From: Tanypteryx hageni
Lineage: Eukaryota; Arthropoda; Insecta; Odonata; Petaluridae
Direction of reading: 5' to 3'
Assembly: GCA_028673005.1 (NCBI GenBank)
Contig: CM054117.1
Span: 32,956,561-33,020,560, forward strand
Length of the DNA: 64,000 nt
Shown: one piece after another, positions 26,622-38,639 of the stretch
Position numbering within the stretch: the stretch's first letter is position 1
Layout of the letters: each line of letters starts with the position of its first letter
Translations under genes and position numbers: made by a program
The notes under the pieces: generated by a model
Databases searched by the model: none
What the model saw: the letters and a program-made list of their open reading frames with translations, nothing else
What the model was told of the DNA's origin: nothing

Positions 26622-28547
26622 TAATGGTTTAAAAAAGGTGCACATAAATTAGAAATCGTTAATTGAAATTGAAGAGGGATTAAGGATTAATATTTATTTG
26701 CTATTTGTTGCAAAATATTTTGCCGTTTGAAAAAACATTTTAATCAGGATTTGAGGTAAGACTATTGATCGAGTGCTGAATAATTAAGTAGGCCTAATTT
26801 CTCTCTCTATATATTTTGTTAAATAAAGAGGATATTTTGTACAGTGATGAAATATATCAAATGATACAAAGTAAAGTATTAGATAGCTCCTTATTTGAAG
26901 GCTAAAATATTATTGCGGTAATTATATCATTAATTTTATTGTCTTAATTAATCCTTAATTGGCATCAACGAATGTCTAACAGTCTTTAAGCTGAACTCAC
27001 AATTTCTTTTTTTTTTTAATGTTTTAAGGCAAAAGCTAATGTATATTGTTCGGATTTCAAGAGGTAAAGCATAATTGACTATCTTCAATCGCGAAATAAT
27101 ATATTTATCAATGACGCTATTAGAAGAATTACATATAGGAAACCAAAAATATCTAGATTTGGAAATACCATCTTACGATATTTGAGATTAAAAATATATT
27201 AAGTTCCAGTGTGGTAGAACAACAATAATATTCTCGTTACCGATATGCAAGTAGCTAATTTGGTAATATATATTTATGTAATGTCATTTCATTTTTCCAC
27301 CCCTCATGAGGCCAAACTATATATCCGCTCACTGCAGCGGTTTGAACTTTAGAATCGTCCCAGGTGAGAGTTTTTGTCTGAAAATTTCGTTTATTTCTTT
27401 TTGTTAGCATATTTTTAACATAATGTCTTGTGTACTTTATTATTTGGAGTTTAAATGCAATCCAAATGAACGCAAGCCCAACTTTTATCATTATGCCTAT
27501 ATGGAGATGATTTACGGAGCAATATCAGAAACGCATCTCCAATGTATTGCGGGCGCTTATACTATATTTTCATTTCTGCCAAATTCTTGAAAATCTATTG
27601 AATTTATTCCATCCTTTTAACTTAGTTTCAATTGAATGCCCCGTTCCAATACCAATTTCTCTCCCTGATGAAGCACATCTACCTATTTTGCTAACTAGCT
27701 ATCATACGTAGCGTTTTAAGTGGCGCAAACTCTATAGCAATTAGCCAGAGATAATTACTGTCGAGATTGACGAGCAAACAGTCTTGCTTGTTTTTACTGG
27801 AGGTCCAGATTGCACAGCCTCGAAATGTCTGCTCTGATGCGCATGCACATATGTCAACCTCCACTGCACAAATTGAATCCTACACTCCAGTGACCCTCTT
27901 CCACGCTTCGCTCTGAAGACTATCTCAAACGCATCTTTAAGAAATTGTCCGCTATGAACTCGCGCATTATTACGTAACCTAGGCTCTTGTGCTCCGCGCT
28001 TCGTTCTCCATCGCGCAAATAAAAGAAGAAATACTTCCGTGTCGGCGAAGCGATGAGATTTTTTCCTTTTCATTTTCTGTAAAAATGCCCCTGAATGGTT
28101 AGATTCGACACAAAATCCGAATCTTTTTGGCCATAAAAAGAATCTAGCGGGTGTTAGATGATGATAGAGGGAGGTCGGGGATAAAAGTTTTGCCTCCAAG
28201 GCTCCATCGGTTGATGAGAGAGAGAGAGAAAAAAAAACGAAATATTCCTCTCCGGTGATGTAACTCTTGAAACGAGATAGAGGAAATAGGACGCTCTTAT
28301 CAATAGTCACACGACGCGGTTTTATTGCGGTAAGAAGATGGCCGGGCTCCTTCCCTCCTCCTACGGAATAGAGCTCAAGAAACGAGATGAAGAAATACGA
28401 AGCAAACTGGGAGAACACGGGAAAATGCTGTCGGATGGCATCGTAGGGCGACGAACACGTTGGAGGAGAGAGAGAAAGATCGTGATAGGAATACCAACCG
28501 GAGAATTTATGTTCCACTCCGCAGTGTAAATTAGATATACAAATAAA
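26622..28547. other. No supported gene
   Basis: AT-rich DNA with a more GC-balanced segment at 27740-28530. A 272-codon open frame on the minus strand (28559-27741) has no recognisable domain, no signal peptide, and a composition unlike a protein family I know. It runs into the repeat at 28548, so I leave it unannotated as a gene. Confidence 0.5.
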
Positions 28548-28625
28548 AGATGACTTCAAGTTGGCGAGCTGTTGGGGGTGTCAGTGACACACGTAAAACA
28601 TACGCAAAAATACGGAAGCTTTTCC
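28548..28625 (-). repeat. Family B terminal repeat, partial, inverted
   Basis: agatgacttcaagttggcga through acggaagctttt matches the repeats at 29250-29329 and 42391-42486 in the same orientation. It stops at the point where the hammerhead core would begin. Confidence 0.8.
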
Positions 28626-28661
28626 TGCCCTGCCGGATCTCACCCCTGCGGTAGACCCTGA

Positions 28662-29190
28662 TGTCTCACACGCCCAATAAACCCGCCATGTAATTCCTTC
28701 TGCAGCCCCACCACTAACATCACCTACCCCATAACTTCTCCTACCAACTGCACCACCCGCAATATCATTTACCTCCTGAGATGCACCCAATGTCGCACTT
28801 TTTATGTTGGCCTCACCAGCAATCCCCTTAACATCCGCACGAACGTCCACCGCAACAGCGTCATTCTTAAATGATCGCTGCCCGTGGCCGTTCATGTGAA
28901 CAAACATAACTTGAAATTTAATGATTGCTTCACGGTGAGAGGTATTTGCACTCTCCCCGATAATGCTTGGGCTCCTCAATACCGTCAGTGAGAGCTTGCT
29001 CATATCCATCTTCTAAACTTTACCCCTCCTCAGCCTTCGCTAGAATTTCACTACTTTTCGGCCATTCCCCCACCCCTTCCGCATCCTCCAATCTCCAACT
29101 TTTCCGCACTAACCTTCCACCCCCATGCCTCCACCCAGTGTCACTGCCATCAGTTGTCTTTCTCCTGTGTTGACGAAGGGATCACCCTCG
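28662..29190 (+). pseudogene. GIY-YIG endonuclease region of Penelope-like element B
   Basis: One frame carries a GIY-like block (NIIYLLRC), a Cys pair (CTQC), a YIG-like block (FYVGLT), the catalytic-type Arg in LNIRTNVHR, then PVAVHVNKHNL and DCFTV, and ELAHIHLL further on. This order matches the C-terminal endonuclease of Penelope-like elements, where a Cys pair interrupts the GIY-YIG core. TGA stops at 28872-28874 and 28989-28991 break an otherwise continuous frame. The second sits where relatives usually have Trp before E-L-A-H. The frame ends close to the hammerhead-like core at 29170. Confidence 0.75.
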
Positions 29191-29212
29191 AATGCTTCCG
29201 TGTTTTTGTATA
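29164..29212 (+). ncRNA. Hammerhead-like core at family B 3' end
   Basis: ttgacga (29170-29176) is one base off CUGANGA. The stem gggatcaccc (29178-29187) can form GGG/CCC. The second conserved box reads gaat instead of GAAA. The same stem sequence recurs in the inverted copy at 29316-29352, which fixes homology even though this copy is probably inactive. Confidence 0.5.
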
Positions 29213-29224
29213 TATTGAGATAAG

Positions 29225-29352
29225 GAAGCCCAGTGAGCAGTCACCAACAAGATGCCTTTAAGTTGACGAGCTGCTGGGGGTGTCGAAATGACATAGGAAG
29301 TAAAACACACAAAGAACACAGGAGCTTTCGGGGGTGATCCCTTGGTCAGCAC
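29225..29352 (-). repeat. Family B terminal repeat, inverted copy with hammerhead-like core
   Basis: Aligned to the element at 42361-42510, it starts gaagcccagtgagcagtcac and ends at the hammerhead region (minus strand: CTGACCA at 29349-29343, stem GGG/CCC, GAAA at 29329-29326, then GCTC). G8 of the core is changed to C. It could be the second terminal repeat of the element or an independent solo insertion. Confidence 0.7.
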
Positions 29353-29371
29353 AGGAGAAATATAGTTTAAA

Positions 29372-29457
29372 CTTTAAAATATTTATTATCATTTAAACTA
29401 TTTGGAATTTATATAAATATTACAAGGATGGAGATAGTCATGTGGTGGTCACATCAG
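29372..29457 (-). repeat. Copy of the 400-bp repeat T1 (fragment)
   Basis: On the minus strand it reads tgtgaccaccacatgactat and continues through taatattt, ttccaaatag and aatatttta. This matches the start of both tandem units at 55231 and 55632. It shows that T1 is dispersed as well as tandem. Confidence 0.8.
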
Positions 29458-29462
29458 ATTGT

Positions 29463-29660
29463 TTTCCTTGACGTATATGTTTCTGATCCGTACAAAGCTA
29501 GCATTTTATCAACTTCTCGCGCCTATCCTGCTTTACATTAACCCTTAGTGGAAGTTTCTTTCTTCTGAAAGCTGTTTTTCCTTTCATACTAGAAGTACTT
29601 GATCATCCGCGTATCTTTTCTTCAATCTTGAAATCTCATTTGCCTTCTAGCGCTTCTTGC
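29463..29660 (-). pseudogene. LINE RT motif C and C-terminal fragment (copy C)
   Basis: The minus strand shows YADD with flanking hydrophobics, a TGA soon after, then sequence aligning base by base with copy B around its FRRKK...KFIKC section, ending near ctttgtacggatcagaaaca. Two separated segments of the normal protein are joined, so material between them has been lost. Confidence 0.8.
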
Positions 29661-29670
29661 ATTAGCCTTT

Positions 29671-29942
29671 CTCAAAGGTGGCGGTGGCGGAGTGGTTCGA
29701 GTGTTGGCCTTCCTCGCAGCGGTCCCAGGTTCGAATCCAGCGGAGGCAGTGATTTTTCAACCTGGGATCCCGTCCTCTACTGTGTGGATTGAGGAGACCG
29801 CGCAAGTCAGCACTCCGTCTTTCGGAAGGGACGTTAAGCAGTTTTTCGGTGCTTTTCGTAACGAGTAGGCTAATGCCAGCACCTGGTTTTCCTCCTCCCT
29901 TGCGTGTTCGTTGTGTGTTGATTAGTCAGTAATATAGACAAA
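29671..29942 (+). mobile_element. tRNA-derived SINE, family 2, with 11-bp target duplication
   Basis: A direct repeat cattagccttt lies at 29660-29670 and 29943-29953, immediately flanking the insert. The head has box A-like tggcggagtggttcgagtg and exact box B ggttcgaatcc at 29731-29741, suggesting a Ser/Leu-type tRNA ancestor. The body contains tctttcggaagggacgttaa, wording seen in several invertebrate SINE bodies as I recall. It inserted into LINE copy C, so it is younger than that copy. Confidence 0.85.
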
Positions 29943-29969
29943 CATTAGCCTTTTTCCATTTATTAAAAA

Positions 29970-30290
29970 GGATCAGCAACAACGCTGGCATATGCAGCTG
30001 GATGATCAGAATGCCCACTGGAACTGCTTTAAGCTTTATCGCCATCAAAATGTCGTCCCTTACTATAATCATTATCACGCTTTTCATCATATATTTCCTA
30101 AGCACCAAAACTACTCCCCTTGCTGCATTATTTCTTCCAGAGTAAATTACCGTGAATTCTTCCGAGTTGAACTACCTTTCTCCTTCCTTTCTAACTTTGT
30201 TCAACCCTATGATATCAATCTATTTCTTCTCATTTCGTTTTTCAGATTCTCAAGGTTTCCTACATTCCTCATGGTTTTTACATTCCAAGT
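29970..30290 (-). pseudogene. LINE APE-type endonuclease fragment (copy C)
   Basis: GTWNVKTMRNVGNLENLKNE marks the N-terminal block of the endonuclease seen in arthropod LINE endonuclease-reverse transcriptases (usual form TWNVRT...KLENLK). Downstream EEFTVIYSGRNNAARGVVLV and then a block ending QLHMPA match the next conserved stretches. The two lie in different frames around a stop at about 30205, and catalytic motifs past MPA are deleted. Confidence 0.85.
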
Positions 30291-30604
30291 ACCTGTACGT
30301 AAGTTACCTTCGACAAATGTTTTCCTCAATCCAGTCTCCACCCTGAGATCCAAATGGGGAACTATTTTACCTCCGAAATGTTTTAACTCGAGAGAACTCA
30401 TATTGTCCAACCATATAATCATTAATAAGGAACTGTGAAGTGATAGTTTCTCTCTTGCTTCCCACATTGCAGAACTGTAGCCGTCCAGATCGTCCCGATC
30501 AGGCATACAGCTAAATTGGATATAGACCCAGACAGCATCATTTGCCTTCGGCTCTATACCATAACAGTACTGCTGCCCACTGCCATGCACAGGTGATAGG
30601 TTTT

Positions 30605-30700
30605 TAAACCTCTATCCGCAGGAATCGAGCACTGGGACTTTGTAACGGTAAGTCGACACGATAACCACTACACCATTCATCAGGAATGTATGGCTCACCT
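30605..30700 (-). mobile_element. tRNA-like SINE head at the 5' side of LINE copy C
   Basis: The minus strand reads gaatggtgtagtggttatcg (box A-like) and, about 35 bases on, gctcgattcctg (a weakened box B), with a T-stem remnant. It runs toward the LINE sequence without a clear 3' end, so it is either a separate truncated SINE or part of a composite unit. Confidence 0.5.
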
Positions 30701-33700
30701 ATTCTAGGCTACTGATCCATAAGGCAGAGAAATATCGATCAACTGAAACAAACGTTTTTACGCGTAAATATGTTATATAACTTGCCGAAGCTGTGGCTAT
30801 TAAAGTTTTGCATATCATTGAACTTTTGTGGTTCTTTTAGAAAAATTTCATTCTGCCAACGAGAAAGAAAATATCTAAAAGACCAACGAAATGATATGAG
30901 ATATATTATAATACAAACTTATGAAAAGAGATCAGAGCACAAGACACAGTAAAAAAGATATACGAGATCTCGTTCGAAAAAATAAAAAGAATATGAATAA
31001 TGCATAAGAATACAGCATCCAAATCAAATAAAAACATGGAGGCAAACAATATTACTAATGACTTCATTTCTATTCTAACGCATCAAGATAACCAAAGTAA
31101 ACGCATTGAAATCTCTGGCAGAGAGATGAAGCATATGGACAAGGTAAAGCTTTTTCATAAAATTATAAATATTGAATGATAATCAAAAAACATTTTGAAT
31201 CAGAAATACTTAAACAGCCTCATACAATGAAGAATTAAAGACTAATATTCTATGAACCAAATTTGGCTTAAATCGGTTAAGCCAATTCTTCCCTGATATA
31301 TGCGTATGGACGGACGGACGGACATCACGAAGATAAGTGTTTTTCAGCAATGACGAAAAGCGCTAAAAAGATGTACTCATCCTTTATTCCTAATGTTCTT
31401 TTAATCATATCTATGAAATATCTCAAAAATTAAGATCAACACTCCCTATGTTAGTTTGTTCGAGAGATTATACCCTAAAAAGCTCTACATATATCACAAA
31501 TCTTTTAAATCATTCATTCCTTATTAAGACAGCACTCAAAACTAATATAACCGATCAACAAAATACAATTTAACGACAAGAGAAAGAAGTATACAGCGGA
31601 AGAAGAAACAAAAGACGGTAAATTTTAACTTTTCAAGAGACAAGTTTTACGAAATAATTATATGAACGAAACTTGGCAAAAACATAAAAGTACTGCAGGA
31701 AACAAGAAAAATCCGGAATGAAAGAAGACGGCGATGATGCGGGAAATTAAAAGGGAGCGAGAGAAAGAGGAAAGTTGGGCGAAAACTGGGAGATCCGAAA
31801 AGTATTTTTTTAATTTCCTCTGAGATAAAAAACGGATAAAAATGAAAACCGGGCCAAAAGTGTCGAAATGTGCGGAGGTGGGAGGGGGGAGAACCTTCGT
31901 GATTAATTGATATTAAAACTCTCCATTCCGCGGAATGGTCGCAGGGGGCGGAGAGAAGAAAGGAATGAGTTATCAAGCAGGGAGGGATAAGGAGGGAAAA
32001 GGGAGGAGGATGGAGATACCATGGGGAGGAAGTGGAGGGAGTAGAGGCGGTAAGGAGACAAAGGAAAACGGGGGTGGCGTCGATGGAGAGAGCAAGAGAA
32101 GATGGAGGAATTCCGATTGAGGGGTTTGATGCGAAAAATATGATGGAGGTGGCGTGAGATTTTTCGAACGATTTTTTTGTTCCGCCACTCTCATGGTAGG
32201 AGACAGAGGGAGAGGAAATAAAAATATGAAATATGGAATTAAAATGAGAAAGACGGGGATAGGAGGAGGAGGAGAATAAGCTATAAGTTGGAAAGAAATT
32301 ACATGAAATGGAGAGCTAAGGAGGAAATGCGGAGGAACAGAAGGAGTATAAATTATAAAGACGAGTGAGCAAAAGAGAGAATATAAAGACTTCATTTACA
32401 GATAAACTCATTATTCGTATATTAAAAAGCAATTAAATGGGATAAGACGTAAAATAATAACTAAAATATACTTTTTCTCACAATTTCACAAGATACCTAG
32501 TATAATACACACTTCAGTTTCACATCAACACGTGAAGAAGTTGTATAAGTATATATCAAAAATTCTTTTAAAAAATATTTCATGAATAAAATAAACACAA
32601 ACTCAACATTATTAATATTGTATGAAACACGGAAAACTGGCAAACTATATATCTCCAATAGACATAAAAAAAGGTTTCTTTGGAACCAGCACCCGATGTG
32701 AAGGGAGCTAGGGAATGGGAAAGAGGACGGAATTAAAGCAGGATATAGATTGAGAAATGGGATAAGATGAAATAAAAAATACAAGACTAAAACTTGAAAC
32801 GAAATAATAAAAGAATTATATTTTAAGCTAGCGTCTAAGTGAAGATAATATATGAAAAAACTAAAAATAAAATAGTAAAAAAGAAGACGATTGGTAACTT
32901 GGTAAAAAAGAGACGGCAAAATCGTAGAAAAAAAGAACGAGAGAGAATAAGTTAGAAGGGAGTAAAACAGGAGAGAGGAGCGCTTTACGGCGAGATCAAG
33001 AAATGAAGAAAGAGAAGATGAGAGTGAAGAGAGGGAGAAAACGAAAAATGAAATGGAGGGGGGAGGTGAGATAAAGAAAGAAAAAAGGGAAAGAGTTAAT
33101 GGGAATCGGCATTGGAGGCGTAGAGAATAAAGGGCGATGGACAGAGAGCAAGAGCTAGGGTTGTAAAAGAAAGTGTGAGATAGCGGACATGACGAAGCGT
33201 GAAGGAATTCCATTCAATCGGGTGGGTTAAAGGATTTCGAATGAATACGCTGGGCACGAAAGAGAGAACGGAGATTTGGGATCTCCCGAAACTGAGAGGA
33301 TTAAGCTCCATAACACCCAAACTGATAGAAAGCCAGTATTGTCTATTTGCATTTAATTTAAAAAATTGCTCTTCTGCGCATTATTAGGTTTGCTTACAAA
33401 ATAGAAACAACCAGATTTCGAAAAATTAAAAAGAAGATAGATTGGCTTTTGTTACGACAACATTGTTACGGCTTCTTCCGCTGAAAATAGTAAAGGACAT
33501 AAAGTTTGATAAACCATACCAAATTTAGCATTACTAGGACACACATGATGAAACAAGGACAATTTTTCCTCTCACAAATTCGAAAGATGAGCTCGTATTA
33601 GCGTAGCGACAATATTTGATAACATTCGAAGTCGATTAAGACCAACAATATTTTAACGCGCAGTAAGTTAAGCAAAAGCGCCTTTTTCATAAACATGCTA

Positions 33701-36700
33701 ATCGCATAATATTTCGTGAGATTAAATTTTCGAAATTCATAAAAGCTTCGCAAATATTTCTCCTTTAAGAGCAACAAGCGTCGGGAAAATATTTGTTTTT
33801 TAGTCCCCGGTTTTATTTTCCTCGAAGCTGACTCCATATCTTGCTCCCGAGAACAGAAATATTCACGAACTTTAACGACTCTCGTAGATGTTGGATGTTC
33901 ACTAATTGAGCAACAGCCTTCCACTCTCCACCCCCCTCGGTTGTGCAAAAAGCGGCGCTTCGTGAAAAATTGAATGCATGAGAGACACAAGGCGCCAGAA
34001 GGTGAAGGAATGACTCTGTAGAGAATAGCAAAAGACAGTCGGATACGCTCCCACGAACACTCCAGCAGAAGACATTTCCAGGTTAATGGGGACGTTCTCC
34101 CTTGAAGTTGCGTAATCAACGACCCCTTTTAAAAAAAATAGAAAAAGCCGCTCGCGTCCGAGACGACGATTGCGTCAATTATATTAGGAACAAAATAAAA
34201 TGGGGCCTTTTTCGAAAAGTGGAACGGATAGTAGCGTAGTGAAACTATGCGGAAAAGATTTGCAGCCGAATCCTTTCCTTCGCGCGAACTAGTTTTTCTT
34301 TTGCTTCGCGCGAGAAAGACGCGTATCGAAAATGACCTGAAGTCATTGCAAAGTCTCGGTGGGATTCCTAAAAAAAAAGCATTCCGCATTCGACAATGGT
34401 ACGTATTCCTTCCTTCCGAGTATTTCTTCCTGCGCGAAAGTCAGAAAAGTTTTGTTCTCCCTAACATGGAAGCTGTACTACAAGTTCCAATTTTATTGCA
34501 TAGTGGAGGACCGGGTGATGCGCGAAGAAATAATACATTACTGCGATGAAGAAATAATCCACGTTCTAGAGGCGTCTCTTTGTAATATAAAAGTTCGCTT
34601 TTGGTGCCACAGTCGATGCATATATTTCCCACAATTTAACACGGATTTGGAGAAGTATAAGGGTAACTCAAAATGAATGAAAAATGAAAACTGAACGTAA
34701 CAAAGTTTGGAGGAGATTTAATTTAGCATTTACTTGAAGATATTATTAAAATCGTTTATTTTTTACTCAACGCGTGAAAATCTCTTCCAGAAGAGTCCGT
34801 TATTTTAAACTGATAAAGAATCTAGTAAAAATATAAGTATCGAGTATGCAATCTTAAGTAATTTTATTATATGTTATTATTAATATGCATATGCAATTGT
34901 GATATTAAAAACACAAGCATACGTTATAAATATACATGGACATCTTCATTTCCAAACACTCTCAACCAGTCTTTCCAACAAATGAATCCATTTCCCCAGC
35001 AACAGAGCCTCTCTATCGGAATCTATGCCCACAAAAACTCTCAGGCGCAATATATCTTCCTCTTTTTTTACTGAAATGCCAAGCCATTAAAAAATTCAAA
35101 AGATGGTTAACCCCGTTTCAACTACATTAACTCTAAATACATAGAAGAATCCAATAATCTAGGAGGGTTTTTCGTGAAAGGCGCGATGCAACATAAAGCG
35201 ATAACCATGAAAACAAGCTGATTTGATTTATAACTGCATACAATACGATTAAATATTTTTAGAGAACTCACTTTTTAGTTTATTTCCATACTTTGAAGAA
35301 ACTGGTGGTTATCTCTATTGCATAAGATATACGGATAACTTATGGTAGGCGCGCATAAACTTAATGGTAAAAAATTACGTAGAATATCGAGCACTGACAG
35401 GGCGTTGTAAACTGTCTTCAATGGCGTACTTAATTTTTTTATGAAAGAATTACTTCAATAATGCTTCTAGTTAAACAAAAGTGCAACCTTTAAGAATTAC
35501 CAGAAAATTTAAAACATGAAGCTGATAATAAAATCATAAATGGCAATCAAATCTTTCCTCTGGACCAACACAATATATTCACATTTACCATATGTTAATA
35601 CGTCCTTAACAGTTGCAATAACTCGGATTGTCACTTGTCGTAAATGCCAAAATTCTTGTCATTCATAATCATTATTCGGATTATTCGGACTGTAAATACA
35701 GAAACAGTCCACTGCTATAAAAAATTATTTCAACGAAAACATACATTACAATTGTCCGGACAATTTTAAAAGCCCACCAGCGTTTTAATAAAATAGGAGC
35801 GACAGTCGTAGACTCTAAAAGCTTTACTCTATCTAACAAACATGCATCAACGACCGTAGGGCTACGAAAAACCATTTTCCCACTCTCTTTCTCTCTCACT
35901 CACGCGACCAAAAAGAAATAAAAAAACAAAAATCCCTCCTCACTCAAGTTCCATCAAGCGTAATCACGTTCCAAAGCTTTCAAAAATCTGTAAAAGCAGT
36001 TTCGACCGATTCAACGCGTTTTAAAAAAATGGGAGAGCGGACACTTGGGAAGATTGCAAAACCATTCAGGATAAATTGGACACCGTTATTTGACCCCTGG
36101 GACGCCGCCACTAGTCAACAATCCAACATCCCCTTTTAGGATATACGAGAAATTCGGAGCACGTTCGGAAATTTGTCACGCCGATGATCGACCTCAGTGC
36201 GAGGTCGTAAGCCGCATCCAAATCATCGCACGCACTCCAGAGCTTACCCGAGCCGGTCTGACATTTCACAATGGCAAACGTTTCGGACTTTGGAGCCAAA
36301 CTTCCCGGTAAGGAGACATGCGATCTTCATTCAAATGAGCGGAGTGGTATCGTTACCTGTTATTCGCGAGGAACTCCAGGTTTTGGAGGAGCCGTCTGCA
36401 CGTCTGAGACCGGAGCGTCGTCATTTAGAAGGCGAGGACGACATTTTGATGCGCTAGAAGTTATCAAAAACGTGGAACAGAGAGGAGGACATTTGTTTGG
36501 GAACGGTGTTACATGTTTTATTCTTGATGTTGAATGAAAATTTCTGCGGAATTTGAATTAAATTTGATTCGTAAATATTTAATAAATCTCCACTTTAATC
36601 GAGTTTAATTCGGAAATTCAATCCGTTATAATAACAACGTTAAAAAACAATTATTTATGTGTTATATAATAGTTCCACGATGACAAAAAGAAAAATAATT

Positions 36701-38639
36701 TTCGATTGCGGCGATAGTTCAACACGGGTTGACGTTCCAGTTTCGTGAAACCAGACCTTTTAATCGCCATTTAAAATGACACCTTTCGGGGACAATCAAT
36801 CGAATTTTCGTGGCCAAATGCAGAGGGAATTTTCTGTTGGCGTACGTTTTTCTCTTTCTCTCACCCTTTAAGAACAAAGGAGATATTGGGAGATCTGATG
36901 AGACGTCGCCTCGGAATGTTAAGGGCCATCGACCTCAATTTAATGATGACAGGAGGGAAAGAAGTTTAAAGGGAAAGGCAAGGAGGTTGCCCCTTGGATA
37001 TTTTTGAACGTCCTCCGATAGAGGGTTACACGATCAATCGAGACGCCATCTCTTTCATATCTATGTGAGAAAAACAACCAAGAGCGAAAGACTCGGGGAT
37101 GTTAAATAGCATGAGTTTGCAAACTAGATACGCTTTTGTGAAATAAGAACTAAAAAATAAACATATGAAATAATAAACACTTTAAATTAATCCTAATTAC
37201 CCATATTACGAAATAAAATTTGTATCCTGCATAAAAATGCGATTTTTGGCAACTAATTGTCAAGTTAATTACTGACTTCATTAAAAAATTCAAGAAGCAT
37301 TCTTTTTTCAATATTCCATTTTAATTAGCAATAATATTTATATTCTTTGTAAATTAATTATTAATTAAAGTTGAAAAATAATAAATCTCAGATGATTCAT
37401 TTGAAAAATACATCATACTCGAAAGCGATAAGTAAATCGAAAAATGCAGAGTGGTTTCCACGAATGATCTCACTCGTACACAAGAATCACCATGGATAAG
37501 TATATAGGAAACACAAGTGGCCCAAAATCTTACTCCCGCATCAAAGGAATGGCGAAATTAACTGAGATGATCCTAACCCAACCTTTACTAAGCAAAACTT
37601 CCACAAACAGTAAAAGCGCCTTTGATGCAATCCCGTTATGCCAACAAATTAATTTCTTGTCACAACGCGGCGCGTAACATGCGAACACACAAGCAACAAC
37701 ATAGGAAGATGGAAAATTATAAAAACCTGATCTCTCTCTCTTTCGACTACTTTGAAGTCCTCATTTCTGTCGCTAAATACACCACAACTACGATACGGCA
37801 ATGGTTTAGGATCCATCGTTAATGATCCCCTCCAACCCCCTCTCAAAACCACTCCTCCATCCATTTTCATGTTCGGCCTCCTGCTATAATGATACCTTTC
37901 TCACGTATGAGATAGAGAGAGAGAGAGAATTCTCTTATGTAAAAGCCAATTGTCAGTTTGATTGACCGTTTCAACGCTCGACTGTGGCGCCTCTCTTAAA
38001 GAGTGGGAGAATCGAGAACTATTTATGTGATATGCGAGTAAATATGTTGTAGCGTATTATTTATTTGCATTTTTAAATTACTTAGAATTGCGATATGAAT
38101 ACGGGAGTTGATGAAGGGAAGGAAAAAGATGAAGGTTCCAAGATAAAGGGAGAGATATCCGTCATTTATGACGGGCACTTATACTATACACGTAAATATA
38201 TTTCTTCCCGTCATTATACTAGTAGTTACATAATGCCCCAGAAAGTCTCCAGCGACTGGCGCACCCAGTTCCTTATCGGGGACATCCCTATTCTAAGGCT
38301 GCCGCTCCCTCCTCCACCCCCTCACGTTCCCAGACCTAGACATCGGGTTGACCTTAATTCTTTCTTTCGAGAACCTTCAAATCAAACACAAAATATGCCT
38401 TCCTTTTCTTTCCCCTCCAAAACCCTTAACAAACGCGACAACTCCTCCAGCGGCTATCTAACACACCTCCATTGTTAGGAGGAGACGTCGGGACCGATCC
38501 CGCCTTAAATTCTCCCTTCTCTATCGGACCTAGCGAGACGAAATCCTTTTGATGGCGAATGTCTCCCAGCATCTGGATGCAAGCGAGAAGACGGTTTCTG
38601 GCGGCTTATTGCGCTTTCAGGCGGAGGAGGGACTTTTCG
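30701..38639. other. No supported gene; AT-rich with GA tracts
   Basis: Composition-driven open frames occur at 31930-33215 (long GA-rich stretch on the top strand). A (GGAC)n word at about 31310-31323 (gacggacggacggac) matches the style of the cgtccgtccgtc word at 57320-57336. A more GC-balanced patch at 36060-36470 includes an ATG in good context followed by a GTAAGG donor. A GA run lies at about 37914-37927. Confidence 0.5.

Larger units (their letters stand above)
28548..29352 (+). mobile_element. Penelope-like element family B, decayed, with inverted terminal segments
   Basis: Three parts are in order: a minus-oriented terminal-repeat fragment (28548-28625), a plus-strand GIY-YIG reading frame with two in-frame stops, and a plus-oriented hammerhead-like core (29170-29192). 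A further minus-oriented terminal repeat with its own hammerhead-like core follows (29225-29352). The terminal repeat recurs as a third copy at 42361-42520. Split or inverted terminal repeats with hammerhead motifs are characteristic of Penelope-like retroelements. The reverse transcriptase domain is absent. The last segment may be a separate solo insertion. Confidence 0.75.
29463..30600 (-). mobile_element. LINE copy C, mosaic of endonuclease and RT pieces, split by a SINE
   Basis: Read on the minus strand, the upper part encodes the start of an APE-type endonuclease. After an internal deletion and a nested SINE (29671-29942) comes a piece with the RT YADD box (RYADDQVLL, about 29616-29590). 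After another deletion comes the C-terminal region (TAFRRKK, LIKC), which matches copy B at 58505-58948. It has frameshifts and stops throughout. It belongs to the same or a close family as copies A (40200-41572) and B (58455-59196). Confidence 0.85.

Noticed and set aside
27741..28559. 272-codon open frame on the minus strand
   Set aside because: No recognisable domain, signal or splice structure. Its composition is not protein-like, and its 5' end overlaps a Penelope terminal repeat.
29671..29745. Functional Ser/Leu tRNA gene
   Set aside because: It is the head of a 272-bp insert flanked by an 11-bp target duplication.
32497..33213. 238-codon Ser/Phe/Leu-rich frame on the minus strand
   Set aside because: It is the complement of a GA-rich tract; the hydrophobic-looking sequence follows from CT-rich codons.
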